From the NCBI GenBank assembly GCA_014218235.1, contig CM024753.1, positions 6,324,001-6,388,000 of the forward strand: 64,000 nt of DNA. The letters run 5' to 3'. Both the position numbers and the translations under genes were made by a program. Positions 48,401 through 55,800 of the stretch are shown here, piece after piece. This DNA comes from Colocasia esculenta. Taxonomy: Eukaryota > Streptophyta > Magnoliopsida > Alismatales > Araceae. Position 1 is the first letter of the stretch. Each line of letters opens with the position of its first letter. A model generated the notes under the pieces. That model did not search any database. It was not told where the DNA came from and was given only the letters and a program-made list of their open reading frames with translations.

Positions 48401-49775
48401 TCTGATTCTTCTGAATATAGGTTTAACGTATTGAACCATTTTTTCTCGTGTTGATTTGCATTGGTAGTTTATTTGGATGGATTTGAAACCTATTCACAAA
48501 TTCATGCATCATGAACCTGGAAGTTCATATTCTGAGTATTTGAATATTAAGAGTTCAAGCTTCTGGCAGTTTTGGGAATTAAAGCCATGATCATCCTGAA
48601 GCTTTCTGTTTTTGAATAATTTGTTCACATAAGCTAATTTGACTATTGATGAACATATTCTGTATGTCTAGTGGTACCTGTTCTGAGTGGAAGATTGATA
48701 TTTGGCTCATCTTCTTCAGGCCCATGTTGGTGTTGCTCTTCTGAATGCTGTACCACCTTCTCAACCAGGGGAGACGTCCTCAAAGTCCAAGCCTGATACA
48801 AAATCTGGAAAACTAAAAAAGTCAAAACCTACAGCTGAATCATCAAATGGAGTACCCAGCAGCTCAGGTACTGCAAGTAATCGCCATCTCACTGCGGCAG
48901 AAAAACAGCGTGAAAAACTGAAGAAGATGTTGGATGAGATGAATGAAGAAGGTGATGGACAGGCTGCACCCATTGTCAAGCTTGGTGACGCTTCCATGGC
49001 TTCACCTTTTACAGCAAAGCATGCATCTGTTGCGCCAACACTTGACATAATTCGTCAAGGCAGGAGTACCCTGGTTACAACCCTCCAGATGTTCAAGATT
49101 CTTGGTCTTAACTGCCTTGCAACAGCCTATGTTTTGAGTGTCATGTACTTGGATGGCGTCAAACTTGGAGACATCCAGGCAACCATAAGTGGTGTATTCA
49201 CAGCTGCCTTCTTCCTGTTCATCTCCCATGCACGCCCTCTGGAGACACTCTCAGCAGCTCGGCCTCACCCAAACATATTTTGTCCCTACGTCTTCCTCTC
49301 CCTTCTCGGACAGTTTGCAATGCACTTGCTTTTTCTGATTTCAGCTGTCAATGAAGCTGGAAAGCATATGCCAGAGGAATGCATTGAACCAGATTCTGAG
49401 TTCCACCCAAACCTCGTTAACACGGTGTCCTACATGGTGAATATGATGATTCAGGTGGCAACTTTTGCCGTGAATTACATGGGTCATCCATTCAACCAAA
49501 GTATTTCAGAAAACAAGCCCTTCAAAATTGCTTTGCTTTCGGCTGTCGTGTTCTTTACAGTGATCACCTCAGATTCGTTGAGGGATCTGAACAACTGGCT
49601 GAAGCTGGTGCCACTGCCAGAGGGGATGCGAGGAAAGTTGATGCTATGGGCAGCTCTAATGTTTGTAGGGTGTTATGGGTGGGAAAGACTGCTGAGATGG
49701 GCATTCCCCGGCCGTATGCCAGCATGGAAAAGGCGACAAAAGCAGGTTGCCATTCAAGTGAAAAAGGAATTATAA
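24339..49775 (+). CDS. P5A-type ATPase, C-terminal half (PDR2/MIA family), eight exons
   Basis: This is a P-type ATPase of the P5A subfamily, which in plants and yeast acts in the endoplasmic reticulum and is reported to handle transmembrane-segment or membrane-protein targeting. Eight exons join in phase to about 603 residues ending in KKEL at 49775. Visible are the nucleotide-binding part (HHFASHLKRMSVIVRIQEE, then KGAPETIQERL), the hinge motifs MITGDQALTACHVA and MCGDGTNDVGALK, a charged Ser/Lys-rich loop typical of the family, and about six C-terminal membrane segments. The N-terminal half, with the phosphorylated DKTGT loop, is not in the window. Two introns are long: 24799-26865 and 27182-47528, the latter holding an 18-kb retrotransposon. 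The terminal KKEL is a di-lysine-like tail, compatible with ER retention (inference). The gene converges with the DUF819-type gene. Confidence 0.93.
24670..24798 (+). CDS. PDR2: PDR2-type ATPase exon b
   Basis: The acceptor GATGACAG and donor GTAAGAG bound 129 bp in phase 0. It starts with KGAPETIQERL (K from the previous exon), the conserved KGAPE motif of P-type ATPase nucleotide-binding domains, and contains RQGSRVLALAYK. Confidence 0.93.
24799..26865 (+). other. PDR2 intron with a possible LTR-like piece
   Basis: GT at 24799 and AG at 26864-26865 bound a 2.07-kb intron. A segment near 25830-26400 has LTR-like features: a TATA-like TGCTTATAAAAA near 26170, and nearby TTGTAAACCTCCTTGAGG. 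No terminal pair or target duplication was found, so it is not called an element. Confidence 0.6.
26866..26931 (+). CDS. PDR2: PDR2-type ATPase exon c
   Basis: The acceptor TATGACAG and donor GTAAATG bound 66 bp in phase 0. It reads VNEARSLERDSVETGLTFAG then FA. Confidence 0.92.
27110..27181 (+). CDS. PDR2: PDR2-type ATPase exon d
   Basis: The acceptor GATTTTCAG and donor GTGGGTA bound 72 bp in phase 0. It reads VFDCPIRSDSGSVLSELK then ESSHDL. The next exon lies 20.3 kb downstream. Confidence 0.92.
28230..28234. repeat. Tat target-site duplication, left copy
   Basis: GTGAT precedes the left LTR and is repeated exactly at 46213-46217. Confidence 0.88.
28235..29852 (+). repeat. 5' LTR of the Tat element
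   Basis: It starts TGTTGTGCC and ends TTCTCACA. The left third is GC-rich (about 28385-28620). A TATA-like ACTATAAAAGG lies near 28875, so U3 is likely the first 640 bp or so. Five TGGGCY motifs cluster at 29064-29200. The right part is AT-rich. Confidence 0.93.
28874..28887 (+). promoter_or_regulatory. TATA-like box in the Tat 5' LTR
   Basis: CACTATAAAAGGAG is conserved at the matching place in the 3' LTR (about 45235). It marks the probable start of R. Confidence 0.55.
29857..29874 (+). other. Primer binding site, tRNA-Arg type (Tat)
   Basis: TGGCGACTCCACTGGGGA lies four bases inside the LTR. It matches, with one difference, the complement of the 3' end of plant tRNA-Arg(ACG), a primer used by Tat-group elements. 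Confidence 0.75.
29875..31158 (+). other. Tat leader with short frames upstream of gag
   Basis: Plus-strand frames at 29958-30239 and neighbouring pieces hold MAALAHTPGVVFGPLVVQDH and, further on, ETMVIPERHVATIPVRNK. They resemble no domain I recognise. Some Tat elements have an extra ORF before gag; this may be a broken one. Confidence 0.4.
31159..33950 (+). pseudogene. gag region (Tat element)
   Basis: The ATG at 31159 opens MATTSNHPSDQGRPNEGYN. Next are a coiled-coil-like LETVMLENQKLKAMLEGLM and a Gln/Pro-rich stretch. After a shift near 31750, the frame 32005-32589 carries LCQRSLKPEIKEKLLGA and the Tat-type YCAYHRMLGHTLENCYLF block. Later frames (32955-33272, 33671-33955) continue without recognised domains. 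At least four shifts separate the pieces. Confidence 0.8.
33952..34504 (+). pseudogene. Aspartic protease region (Tat element)
   Basis: The frame reads ELDRILVDAGSAANIIPLK (about 33975-34030), a retropepsin active-site loop with D-A-G instead of the more common D-S/T/G-G. It is followed by the FKALLGRPWLHKN block. A frameshift separates the two. Confidence 0.72.
35400..36200 (+). pseudogene. Reverse transcriptase region (Tat element)
   Basis: Frames carry YPIWLANIVPVKKKNGQVRV, CIDFRDLNKAC, the FMDGSSGYNQIRM block, the MPFGLKNAAGATYQRAM block and the catalytic YVDD at 35847-35858. The connection continues as RGIEIDPDKIKAI. Shifts lie near 35590 and 35990. Confidence 0.9.
36200..36640 (+). pseudogene. 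First RNase H region (Tat element)
   Basis: The frame contains LILYIAAMDASLGALLAQEN and PLYYLSRMLVGPE, then after a shift the FLLKQRVLSGRLGKWALLL block. This is the RNase H domain that follows Ty3/gypsy reverse transcriptase. Confidence 0.8.
36730..37150 (+). pseudogene. Second, archaeal-type RNase H (Tat element)
   Basis: A second RNase H reads YWQLYFDGAARASL, GAGIVLVTPGKGILHYSC, then TNNEAEYEALIVGLEIA, and, after a broken stretch, SQNSQADALAKLASAL. The D, E and D residues of the active site are visible. A duplicated RNase H of this kind is diagnostic of the Tat group. Confidence 0.85.
37240..38590 (+). pseudogene. Integrase region (Tat element)
   Basis: Frames carry FYWPTMFADCERFARACPHA of the zinc-binding part, then the core: WGMDIVGPLPTSSKGYKYI, ATDYFSRWAEAVPLKE, an MSDNGTPF-like triad block in another frame, and YYPQANGLAEAFNKTL. 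The C-terminal part has WLGPFVVDKVFEGGAYTV. Frameshifts interrupt it in at least three places. Confidence 0.85.
38636..38876 (+). ncRNA. Structured repeat block A with three GNRA hairpins (Tat)
   Basis: This block of about 240 bp recurs at 40800-41045. It holds three hairpins with the same core: Y-GAAAA, CCC stem, a GNRA tetraloop, GGG, C-G. Outer stems differ: CTGAGG/CCTCGG at 38735-38764, TTGCA/TGCAG at 38783-38810, and CCAGCCATGG/CCATGACTGG at 38828-38865. Pairing inside different sequences indicates selected structure. Whether it acts as RNA is inferred. Confidence 0.6.
39160..40330 (+). repeat. Tandem repeat array with GTCAA-loop hairpins (Tat 3' region)
   Basis: The array has about 21 subunits of roughly 55 bp in a higher-order unit of about 165 bp. 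Each contains TTGGCTAACAAGYCGTCAAG followed by RCCAGTCAAA. Within it GCC-GTCAA-GGC can pair, and in every third subunit this is GTC-GTCAA-GAC, a compensated change. Open frames across the array (for example 39658-40674) are side effects of repetition. Confidence 0.88.
40340..41211 (+). repeat. Array of GCCTCTAA-loop hairpins (Tat 3' region)
   Basis: About eleven hairpins share a loop close to GCCTCTAA with varying stems. AGGGAA/TTCCCT occurs six times (40378-40397, 40438-40457, 40495-40514, 40552-40571, 40609-40628, 40661-40680). Others are GGAGGA/TCCTCT (40340-40358 and 41149-41167), AGGAA/TTCCT (40769-40786), GAGGGA/TCCCTC (41074-41093) and GAGAA/TTCTC (41111-41125). The early copies form a roughly 60-bp tandem repeat. 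Confidence 0.75.
40800..41045 (+). ncRNA. Structured repeat block B with three GNRA hairpins (Tat)
   Basis: This is the second copy of 38636-38876, clearly diverged. Hairpins are CTGAGG/CCTCAG at 40894-40923, ACAC/GTGT with inner CCT-GTAA-AGG at 40946-40969, and CCAATTGTGGC/GCTAGGATTGG at 40989-41026. The inner stem has changed from CCC/GGG to CCT/AGG in the second one, with GTAA keeping the GNRA pattern. Confidence 0.6.
41391..44340 (-). pseudogene. Antisense ORF region of the Tat element, plant-mobile-domain-like
   Basis: Minus-strand frames between the repeats and the 3' LTR form a broken gene read from about 44323 to 41391. The opening has ARIAISHLDATSGDSAP and DPGWVLYCDGHFYF. The middle has LIQAVVERYNPQWNT and ETAIDLWAFHRISGLPIAGE, a pattern like the aminotransferase-like plant mobile domain. 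The end (41391-41720) is a coiled coil (LSSLEMEQSRLQAAIATLE). Antisense ORFs downstream of pol are known in Tat-group elements; the domain match is my reading and unconfirmed. Several splice-like or frameshift gaps lie between pieces. Confidence 0.55.
44584..44595 (+). other. Polypurine tract of the Tat element
   Basis: GTGGGGGGCATT immediately precedes the 3' LTR start TGTTGTGCC. Confidence 0.6.
44596..46212 (+). repeat. 3' LTR of the Tat element
   Basis: It pairs with 28235-29852. Most differences are one-base indels plus changes in the GC-rich part (about 44780-44990); the last 1 kb is almost identical. Confidence 0.93.
46213..46217. repeat. Tat target-site duplication, right copy
   Basis: GTGAT, identical to 28230-28234. 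Confidence 0.88.
47529..47680 (+). CDS. PDR2: PDR2-type ATPase exon e
   Basis: The acceptor AAATGTAG and donor GTAAATC bound 152 bp. It starts VMITGDQALTACHVARQVHI, containing the TGD hinge motif of P-type ATPases. The last two bases (AG) complete a Ser with the T of the next exon. Confidence 0.94.
47925..48036 (+). CDS. PDR2: PDR2-type ATPase exon f
   Basis: The acceptor GAATGCAG and donor GTAGGTC bound 112 bp. It reads DKEVGVLSDSHDLCISGD and AAMLHVIPYVK. Confidence 0.93.
48115..48231 (+). CDS. PDR2: PDR2-type ATPase exon g (GDGTND motif)
   Basis: The acceptor GATTTCAG and donor GTATATT bound 117 bp in phase 0. It reads VFARVAPEQKELIMTIFK and MCGDGTNDVGALKQ, the Mg-binding hinge of the P domain. 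Confidence 0.95.
48232..48719 (+). other. PDR2 intron with a G-run
   Basis: This 488-bp intron contains a run of about 20 Gs at 48277-48296. No coding sequence. Confidence 0.8.
48720..49775 (+). CDS. PDR2: PDR2-type ATPase last exon (C-terminal membrane domain)
   Basis: The acceptor CTTCTTCAG precedes AHVGVALLNAVPPSQPGE. A lysine- and serine-rich loop (about residues 20-95) is followed by about six hydrophobic segments, including MFKILGLNCLATAYVLSVMY, YVFLSLLGQFAMHLLFLIS and MLWAALMFVGCYGW. The protein ends AIQVKKEL with TAA at 49773-49775. Confidence 0.95.
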   Translation, partial: AHVGVALLNAVPPSQPGETSSKSKPDTKSGKLKKSKPTAESSNGVPSSSGTASNRHLTAAEKQREKLKKMLDEMNEEGDGQAAPIVKLGDASMASPFTAKHASVAPTLDIIRQGRSTLVTTLQMFKILGLNCLATAYVLSVMYLDGVKLGDIQATISGVFTAAFFLFISHARPLETLSAARPHPNIFCPYVFLSLLGQFAMHLLFLISAVNEAGKHMPEECIEPDSEFHPNLVNTVSYMVNMMIQVATFAVNYMGHPFNQSISENKPFKIALLSAVVFFTVITSDSLRDLNNWLKLVPLPEGMRGKLMLWAALMFVGCYGWERLLRWAFPGRMPAWKRRQKQVAIQVKKEL

Positions 49776-51497
49776 TATACATAGGTGAAATATAGCATGG
49801 GAACACAGGTAGATGTTGCTGCAGCAGTACGCCATTCGAAATGTAAGGTTGATCGGGACACCTGTAAACATTAAAGGTAGAACTAGTGGTCACCTATGAT
49901 TTGTTAGGGTGCGGCTATTAATGCAGCCGCTGCGCATATTTGATCAGGTCCACCACCCTCTGGGCTTAAACATCCCTTTTTGTTGCCACTTTTTCCTTTT
50001 TCTCTTACTTATTTTTTATTTAGATTTCATGCTTAATTATTTCCCATGTTGCATGCGAATTTGCCATATGACGTGGGGTTGTAACAGTAGTTGCCTGCGA
50101 CATTATCATGAGGAGTCTTGCTGATATTGGAATTTCAGAATCTTTGTTCCTCTTTTTTTTATACTATGTAAGAGGTGAAAAGTGGACGAACAAATCAGGA
50201 CTCGGCTGAGGCGCAGAGGCATCATTTCACTTTGTTTATCCATGAGTAATTGTGGATATGCGCAGAAACTAACAAGGGGATGCAACTTTCAATGAACTGC
50301 TGTATGTATGGACATCTCATTCTCAACAGTGTTCCCCCTTAAATAATTTATCTAACAGTTGTTCGCTTGTGGATCATAGTGCTGTTTAGTTGTTAGACAA
50401 CTTTTCCCCTTTTCTTTTGTCTTTTCTTCTGTTGCGTCTTTCTCGTCACTCCCAGGCAAAACAGTGTCACGCAAGTCCATGACTCCATGGGGTTCTTTAT
50501 TTAGCATATATGCATGCTTTGGGCATAGGTTTCTTTCAGAGACTTGAATGATAGAACTGGACATTCCTTCTAAACTTACTCATGACCTAAATAATTTCTT
50601 CTACTACAAGCTGTTTTTGACCCATCCCAAGTATCTTGGTCTCTTCATCCCACGCGAGAAGTGGTGGTTATGATTGTAGATACTTAGTTTTGCTTTGACT
50701 TGTTCATTTAAGACTAGCATGGGGAATTTCACAATGACTATGTCAGGGCTGTTCTCTGTTTCTTAATCCTTGATATGAAGTTTTGTGAGCACATACATGC
50801 TTGCAGAATGCTTATAAATACGAAAACCTAAGAATGTTGCTAGCTTTGTATGATAGCACGAATGATTGCACAAGCATTATGTTGTAGCCACTCTTGCTTC
50901 AGAGGCCATGTCCAAGCCTTACAGCATCCTTGTCCTATTACATGGTGCTGTTTCTTCCCATTCACTATCGGACTCTGCAATATGGTAGTCCATGCCTACG
51001 AGAATGGGATAAAGTAAGAAAGTGAAAATTTTCGAAGTCATTCCCCTGTCTGTTTTGGTGCATGTTGCCCATGCGTTTGCTCAGGATTGCTCTAAAAGCA
51101 AGTATTTGATGATCTTGTATTTCCGATATAAATGCGGAGTCTAAGAAGTGCATTTAAAAGTGAAGAGTTCGCTATCTTTCTAGATGATTATGGATGTTCC
51201 AAGGCATACATGGCCAATAGAACAGGCTTTCTTTTTTTCGTCTAAGAAGATAAAGATAGTAGGCGTTGGGAGCTGTTTGTGTAATTTTCGTTAGCTTTTT
51301 TGGATTTGTTATGAGAAAATATTAGGACCGGGACACCATTTTAACTTCAAATTAATTACTAACTCTCGGCCAGAAGCCCCAAATCGAGGTTTTTCTTTTC
51401 TTTTCCTTTTTGAAGGTGACCCCAGTTTTTTTGACTAAAACAAAAAAAATCATAGATTAACTACGGAAGTGGCATTTGGTTTCCACAGTGCTGGCAC
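49776..51497 (+). other. PDR2 3' UTR and downstream spacer
   Basis: No other gene was recognised. The 3' UTR probably ends within the first several hundred bases, but no single clear polyadenylation signal decides it. Confidence 0.55.
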
Positions 51498-51930
51498 TAG
51501 GGGTGTTCATAGTTTAGTTTGATTTGGTTTATAAAAGATTTTTGGAAAACCAAATCAAATCAAATTCGGATTCAACCCAAACCAAACCAAACCGAAGTCC
51601 CTTGAAACCAAACCAAATCAAACCAAATCGAATAAATTCTATTTGATTCGATTTGGTTCGATTTAACTTGAAAATAAATGACCCTTTAGATTTTCTTAAT
51701 CTTAAATAAGATTTTAATCACTTGTTCTCTAATAAATCACTATCAAATAATATTTAAAATAAAGTATTAAATATTATTAAATATTGATGACCATATTAAC
51801 CTCTATAATATATATTTTGACGTAAATATATTAAAAAAGCTTGATAAATATATACAAATTAAAATGTATTATTGTAATTCGATTTAATCGGTTTGATTTT
51901 TCGATTTGAACCAAATAGTGAACACTCCTA
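51498..51930. mobile_element. hAT-like MITE, 433 bp (GGGGTGTTCA type)
   Basis: The left end is TAGGGGTGTTCATAGTTTAG and the reversed right end TAGGAGTGTTCACTATTTGG. The 8-bp duplication GCTGGCAC flanks both sides exactly (51490-51497 and 51931-51938). Internal AACCAAATCAAA repeats are subterminal. It sits between the convergent genes. Confidence 0.88.
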
Positions 51931-51938
51931 GCTGGCAC

Positions 51939-52556
51939 GGTTCAAACTTGTAAGCCATTGGGTCAATCGAACTTTAACCCAATGAATGTCAATTTTAGAG
52001 TTGTAAAGAGGTAGATGGTCTTTGTTAAAGACAAGGAAAAGAAGTTTAACCATGGCAATGCAAGAAGCATCATTAGATCATCTGACACAGTTACTTATGT
52101 AAGGCAATCATTTGCACTCTGTTCTGCATCTGCATCAGTTAATAATGTTGAACTCTAATATCTTTAGATTATCACTTGTCTCAAAAACTAGATATAAACG
52201 GCTCAAAGTTCATCCAAGCTAGATACTGCTCTCTCTCTCTCTCTCTCTCTCCCCCCCTTATTTCTGCCTCCATGTCCCCTCAGTTGTTTCCCAAACTCCC
52301 CATTGAACTGACTAAATTGTAAAATACAATGCCTTTATTGCCTTGGCAAGTAGTATACATAAATCACCATCGGTTGTTTAACTCTCTACATCTGTAAGTT
52401 GAAGTTCAACGAAATTCTCTACATCATAGAATCATTGGAGTCTCAAATAACTTATTTATTGAACCAAGAAATAAAAATGGCAAAAATGCAATCCTACACA
52501 AGCAATAGATTTTAGGAGTTAGTGATTCAATCTGACCCAAGTTTACATTGGATAAG
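51939..52556 (-). other. Downstream region of the DUF819-type gene
   Basis: This is likely 3' UTR and spacer on the minus strand. It contains a (CT)n microsatellite at 52229-52250 followed by a C-run. No other gene was recognised. Confidence 0.6.
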
Positions 52557-52880
52557 CTATAGCTTTTTCAGAACATGAACTCCAAAACCAATGCCAAGAA
52601 ATGTTGCAATGGCAATCCCAAATATACCAGCCAGAATCCCAGGAACTATGAGAGAGCTCCACCCTTTGGCTGTGGCCATTCCGCAGGCTGTAGTAGGGCC
52701 CCCGACATTGGCATTTGAAGCCAACAGAAGAAGCCTCTTTTCAAAACCCAACAATTTTCCAACACCAAGTATCACAGCTAGATGGACAACTAATTGGACA
52801 AAAGCGAATGCAAAAATTCCCGGTGCTGTATTTATCACATTCCATATACTTCCATTTGCACCCATCACTACAAAGAAGAC
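52557..52880 (-). CDS. DUF819-type protein, last exon
   Basis: The acceptor GTACACAG at 52881-52888 precedes VFFVVMGANGSIWNVINTA. The exon has NANVGGPTTACGMATAKGW and ends HVLKKL with TAG at 52557-52559. It is 324 bp, phase 0. Confidence 0.93.
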   Translation of the reverse strand, partial: VFFVVMGANGSIWNVINTAPGIFAFAFVQLVVHLAVILGVGKLLGFEKRLLLLASNANVGGPTTACGMATAKGWSSLIVPGILAGIFGIAIATFLGIGFGVHVLKKL

Positions 52881-55800
52881 CTGTGTACGTTTTTTGAGAA
52901 GTTAGGATTGAACAGTACTAAAACAAGTTGAAGAGAGCATTTTAGCTTTTTCCACTGCATAATAGATTAGGTGCTAACATAGACAGAACTGACTGACTTA
53001 AGCTAAGGAACAGCCACATGCCAGCCTTGATCATTAAATTTACCTTGGACCTTAAGATTACATCGCATTGCATTAAAAAGTAATGCATGTTAAAGGCTTC
53101 AGTTATCTAAAAAAGAACACTATAAAATTGCAGATAAAAGACAGACAACCATAAAAAGAGGAATAAAACATGGAACTGAATCATATATGCATGGAAAGTG
53201 ACACGAGTAGATCCCACGCACTCTAAGAAAGAACACTATAAAATTGCAGATAAAGATATTAGAGTTCAACCATAAAAAGAGGAATAAAACATGGAACTGA
53301 ATCATATATGCATGGAAAGTGACACGGGTAGATCCCACACACTCTGTACATCCTAAGTCTAAGACGTTGAGCATGACCGACAGCTGAGATGAGGAAAGTT
53401 GCCTAAGGCCGATGTGGCTCATCTTTGGGTAAAGCCGAGATGAAAGAGGTTGCCTAAGGCCGACGTAGCTCTTCTTTAGGTAAGGCCGAGATGAGGTTGC
53501 CTAAAGCCGATGTGGCACACGTAACCACCCGCTTTCTGATCGTTGGACTGCACCTAGCACACCGACATGGGCAGACCCATATGGTATCGTGGAGTGCCTG
53601 GTAACAACGTGCTTGGTACGGCAACACGGGTCGTTGGGCGTGGCGTAGGTATGCCCAGTACAAGGCGATTGCTCATCGGACCAGAGGATAGGCCAACCTC
53701 TATAAAAAGAAAAGCACTCAACCAGCTAGAGGTATGCAATCTGTTTTACTCTTTAACTCCCCTACAGTTCTCGGCCACCTACTGACTTGAGCGTCGGAAT
53801 GTTTTTCCACTGAGCTCCATCGATGGTCCTACAGGTCTTCGGCTCGGATGCGGTGTCCCTCGTCGGCTACGCGCTGATTCCTCCATCCACTTCACCTCGG
53901 CTCCAGTCGACATTTTCGGAGCAACCGTATCATTTGGCATCGTCTGTAGGAAGCGCTACTAAAAGTCAGTATGGCTTCCCTTACTCTCTCTCTTATTTGA
54001 TCTCAAACATCATGATGGCTCAAGCTGACGCTACCGAGGTGGTGTAACAGACCTAGAGCTCCTGATGGCCAACGTCATGATGGCCGATGTGAAGGCTCCT
54101 AAAGGCCGAGATGGAGGGATGCCGACCAGACTCATTTTTGGGTAAAGCCGAGATGGAAGGATGACGACTAGGCTCATCTCTAGGTGAGGTAAGGCCGAGA
54201 CGAGAGAAGTTACAAGTCCCATCTCTGGGTAAGGCCACAATGGAGGGATGCTGACTAGACTCATCTCAAAGTAAGGTAAGGCCGAGATGAGGGAGGTCAC
54301 AAGCCCCATCTCTGGGTAAGGCACAGATGGAAGGATGATGACTAGGCTTGTCTCGGGGTAAGGCCAAGATGAAGGAGGTCACAAACTCATCTCTGGGTAA
54401 GGCCGAGAAGGAGGGATGCCGAATAGGCTCATCTCGGAGTAAGGTTGAGATGAGGGAGGTCACAAGTCCCATCTCTGGGTAAGGCCAAGATGGAGGGATG
54501 TCAACCAGGCTCATCTCTAGGTAAGGTAAGGCCGAGATAAAGGGATGTTGACGAGGCTCATCTCGGGATAAGGCCGAGATGAGGGATGTCAAGAGCCCCA
54601 TCTGGCTAAGGCTGAGATGGAGGGGATGCCTACGAGCTATCCAATGAGTCGTTATTAAGCATCGTCATGAGCTATCTGACGAGTCGCTATTAAGCATCGT
54701 CATAAGCTATCCGACGAGTTGCTATTATGCATCGTTTAGGTAAGGCCGAGATAGAGGGGATGTCGACGAGGCTCATCTCTGGGTAAACCCAAGATGAGAG
54801 ATGTCACAAGGCCCATCTCTGGGTAAGGCTGAGATGAAAAGATGCCGACCAGGCTCATCTCTGGGTAAGGCCGAGATAAGGGATGTCACAAGCCCCATCT
54901 TTGGGTAAGGCCGAGATGGAGGGATGTCGACCAGACTCATCTCTGGGTAAGGCCGAGAGGAGAGAGGTCACAACCCTCATCTCTAGCTAAGGCCGAGATG
55001 AGGGACCTACCACGAAGTAAGCACGTATCACTGCGTAAGGAATCTATCTCTCAGCAACATCTTCACCCCGACTCAGTGATGACTCAACATGTAGTTGGGA
55101 GGGGGGGGGGGGGGGGCGCACTTTATACGTCCTAAGTCTAAGACGTCGAGCATGGTCGACAGTTGAGATGAGAAAGGTTGCCTAAAGCCAACGTGGCTAA
55201 TTTCTGAGTAAGGCCGAGATGAGGAAGATAGTCTAAAGCCGACGTGACTCATCTCTGGGTAAGGTCAAGATGAGGGATGTTGCCTAAGACCAATGTGGCT
55301 CATCTTTGGGTAAAAACGGGATGAGGGAGGTCGTCCATAGTTGTCAAGGCGGATGCCTAGGCGGCGCCTAGGCGCCGCTTAAGCGCTAAGGCGCTTCCTT
55401 AGCCGCTTTAAAACACCCCACATTTTTAAGAGTAGAAAAGGCGCCCCAAGGCGCCGCTAAGGCGGCCAAGGCGCACGCCAGGGGTGCTTGGGCGCGCTTA
55501 GACCCGTTTAGACAGTAGATTCAGGTTGGTTTTCAAGGCTGAGTCCAGCCCGATTTCAGGAAACATCTTATTTACCTGAATATCATTTAAGTAAATGTTA
55601 TAATTTGTTGTTTCATTTACTTAAGATATTACATGTAAATAAGGAAGTACCCCCCATTTGAATCCAATAAAAATATCAAAAAAAAATCATATCTCTTACA
55701 AAAAAAAAGTCAACTCTCCCATCGAAGAAGAAAATCACGATTTCGGTGATTTAACGAAATGCTAACTTTCTAATCTCTCATAATTTGACCTATCTAAAAA

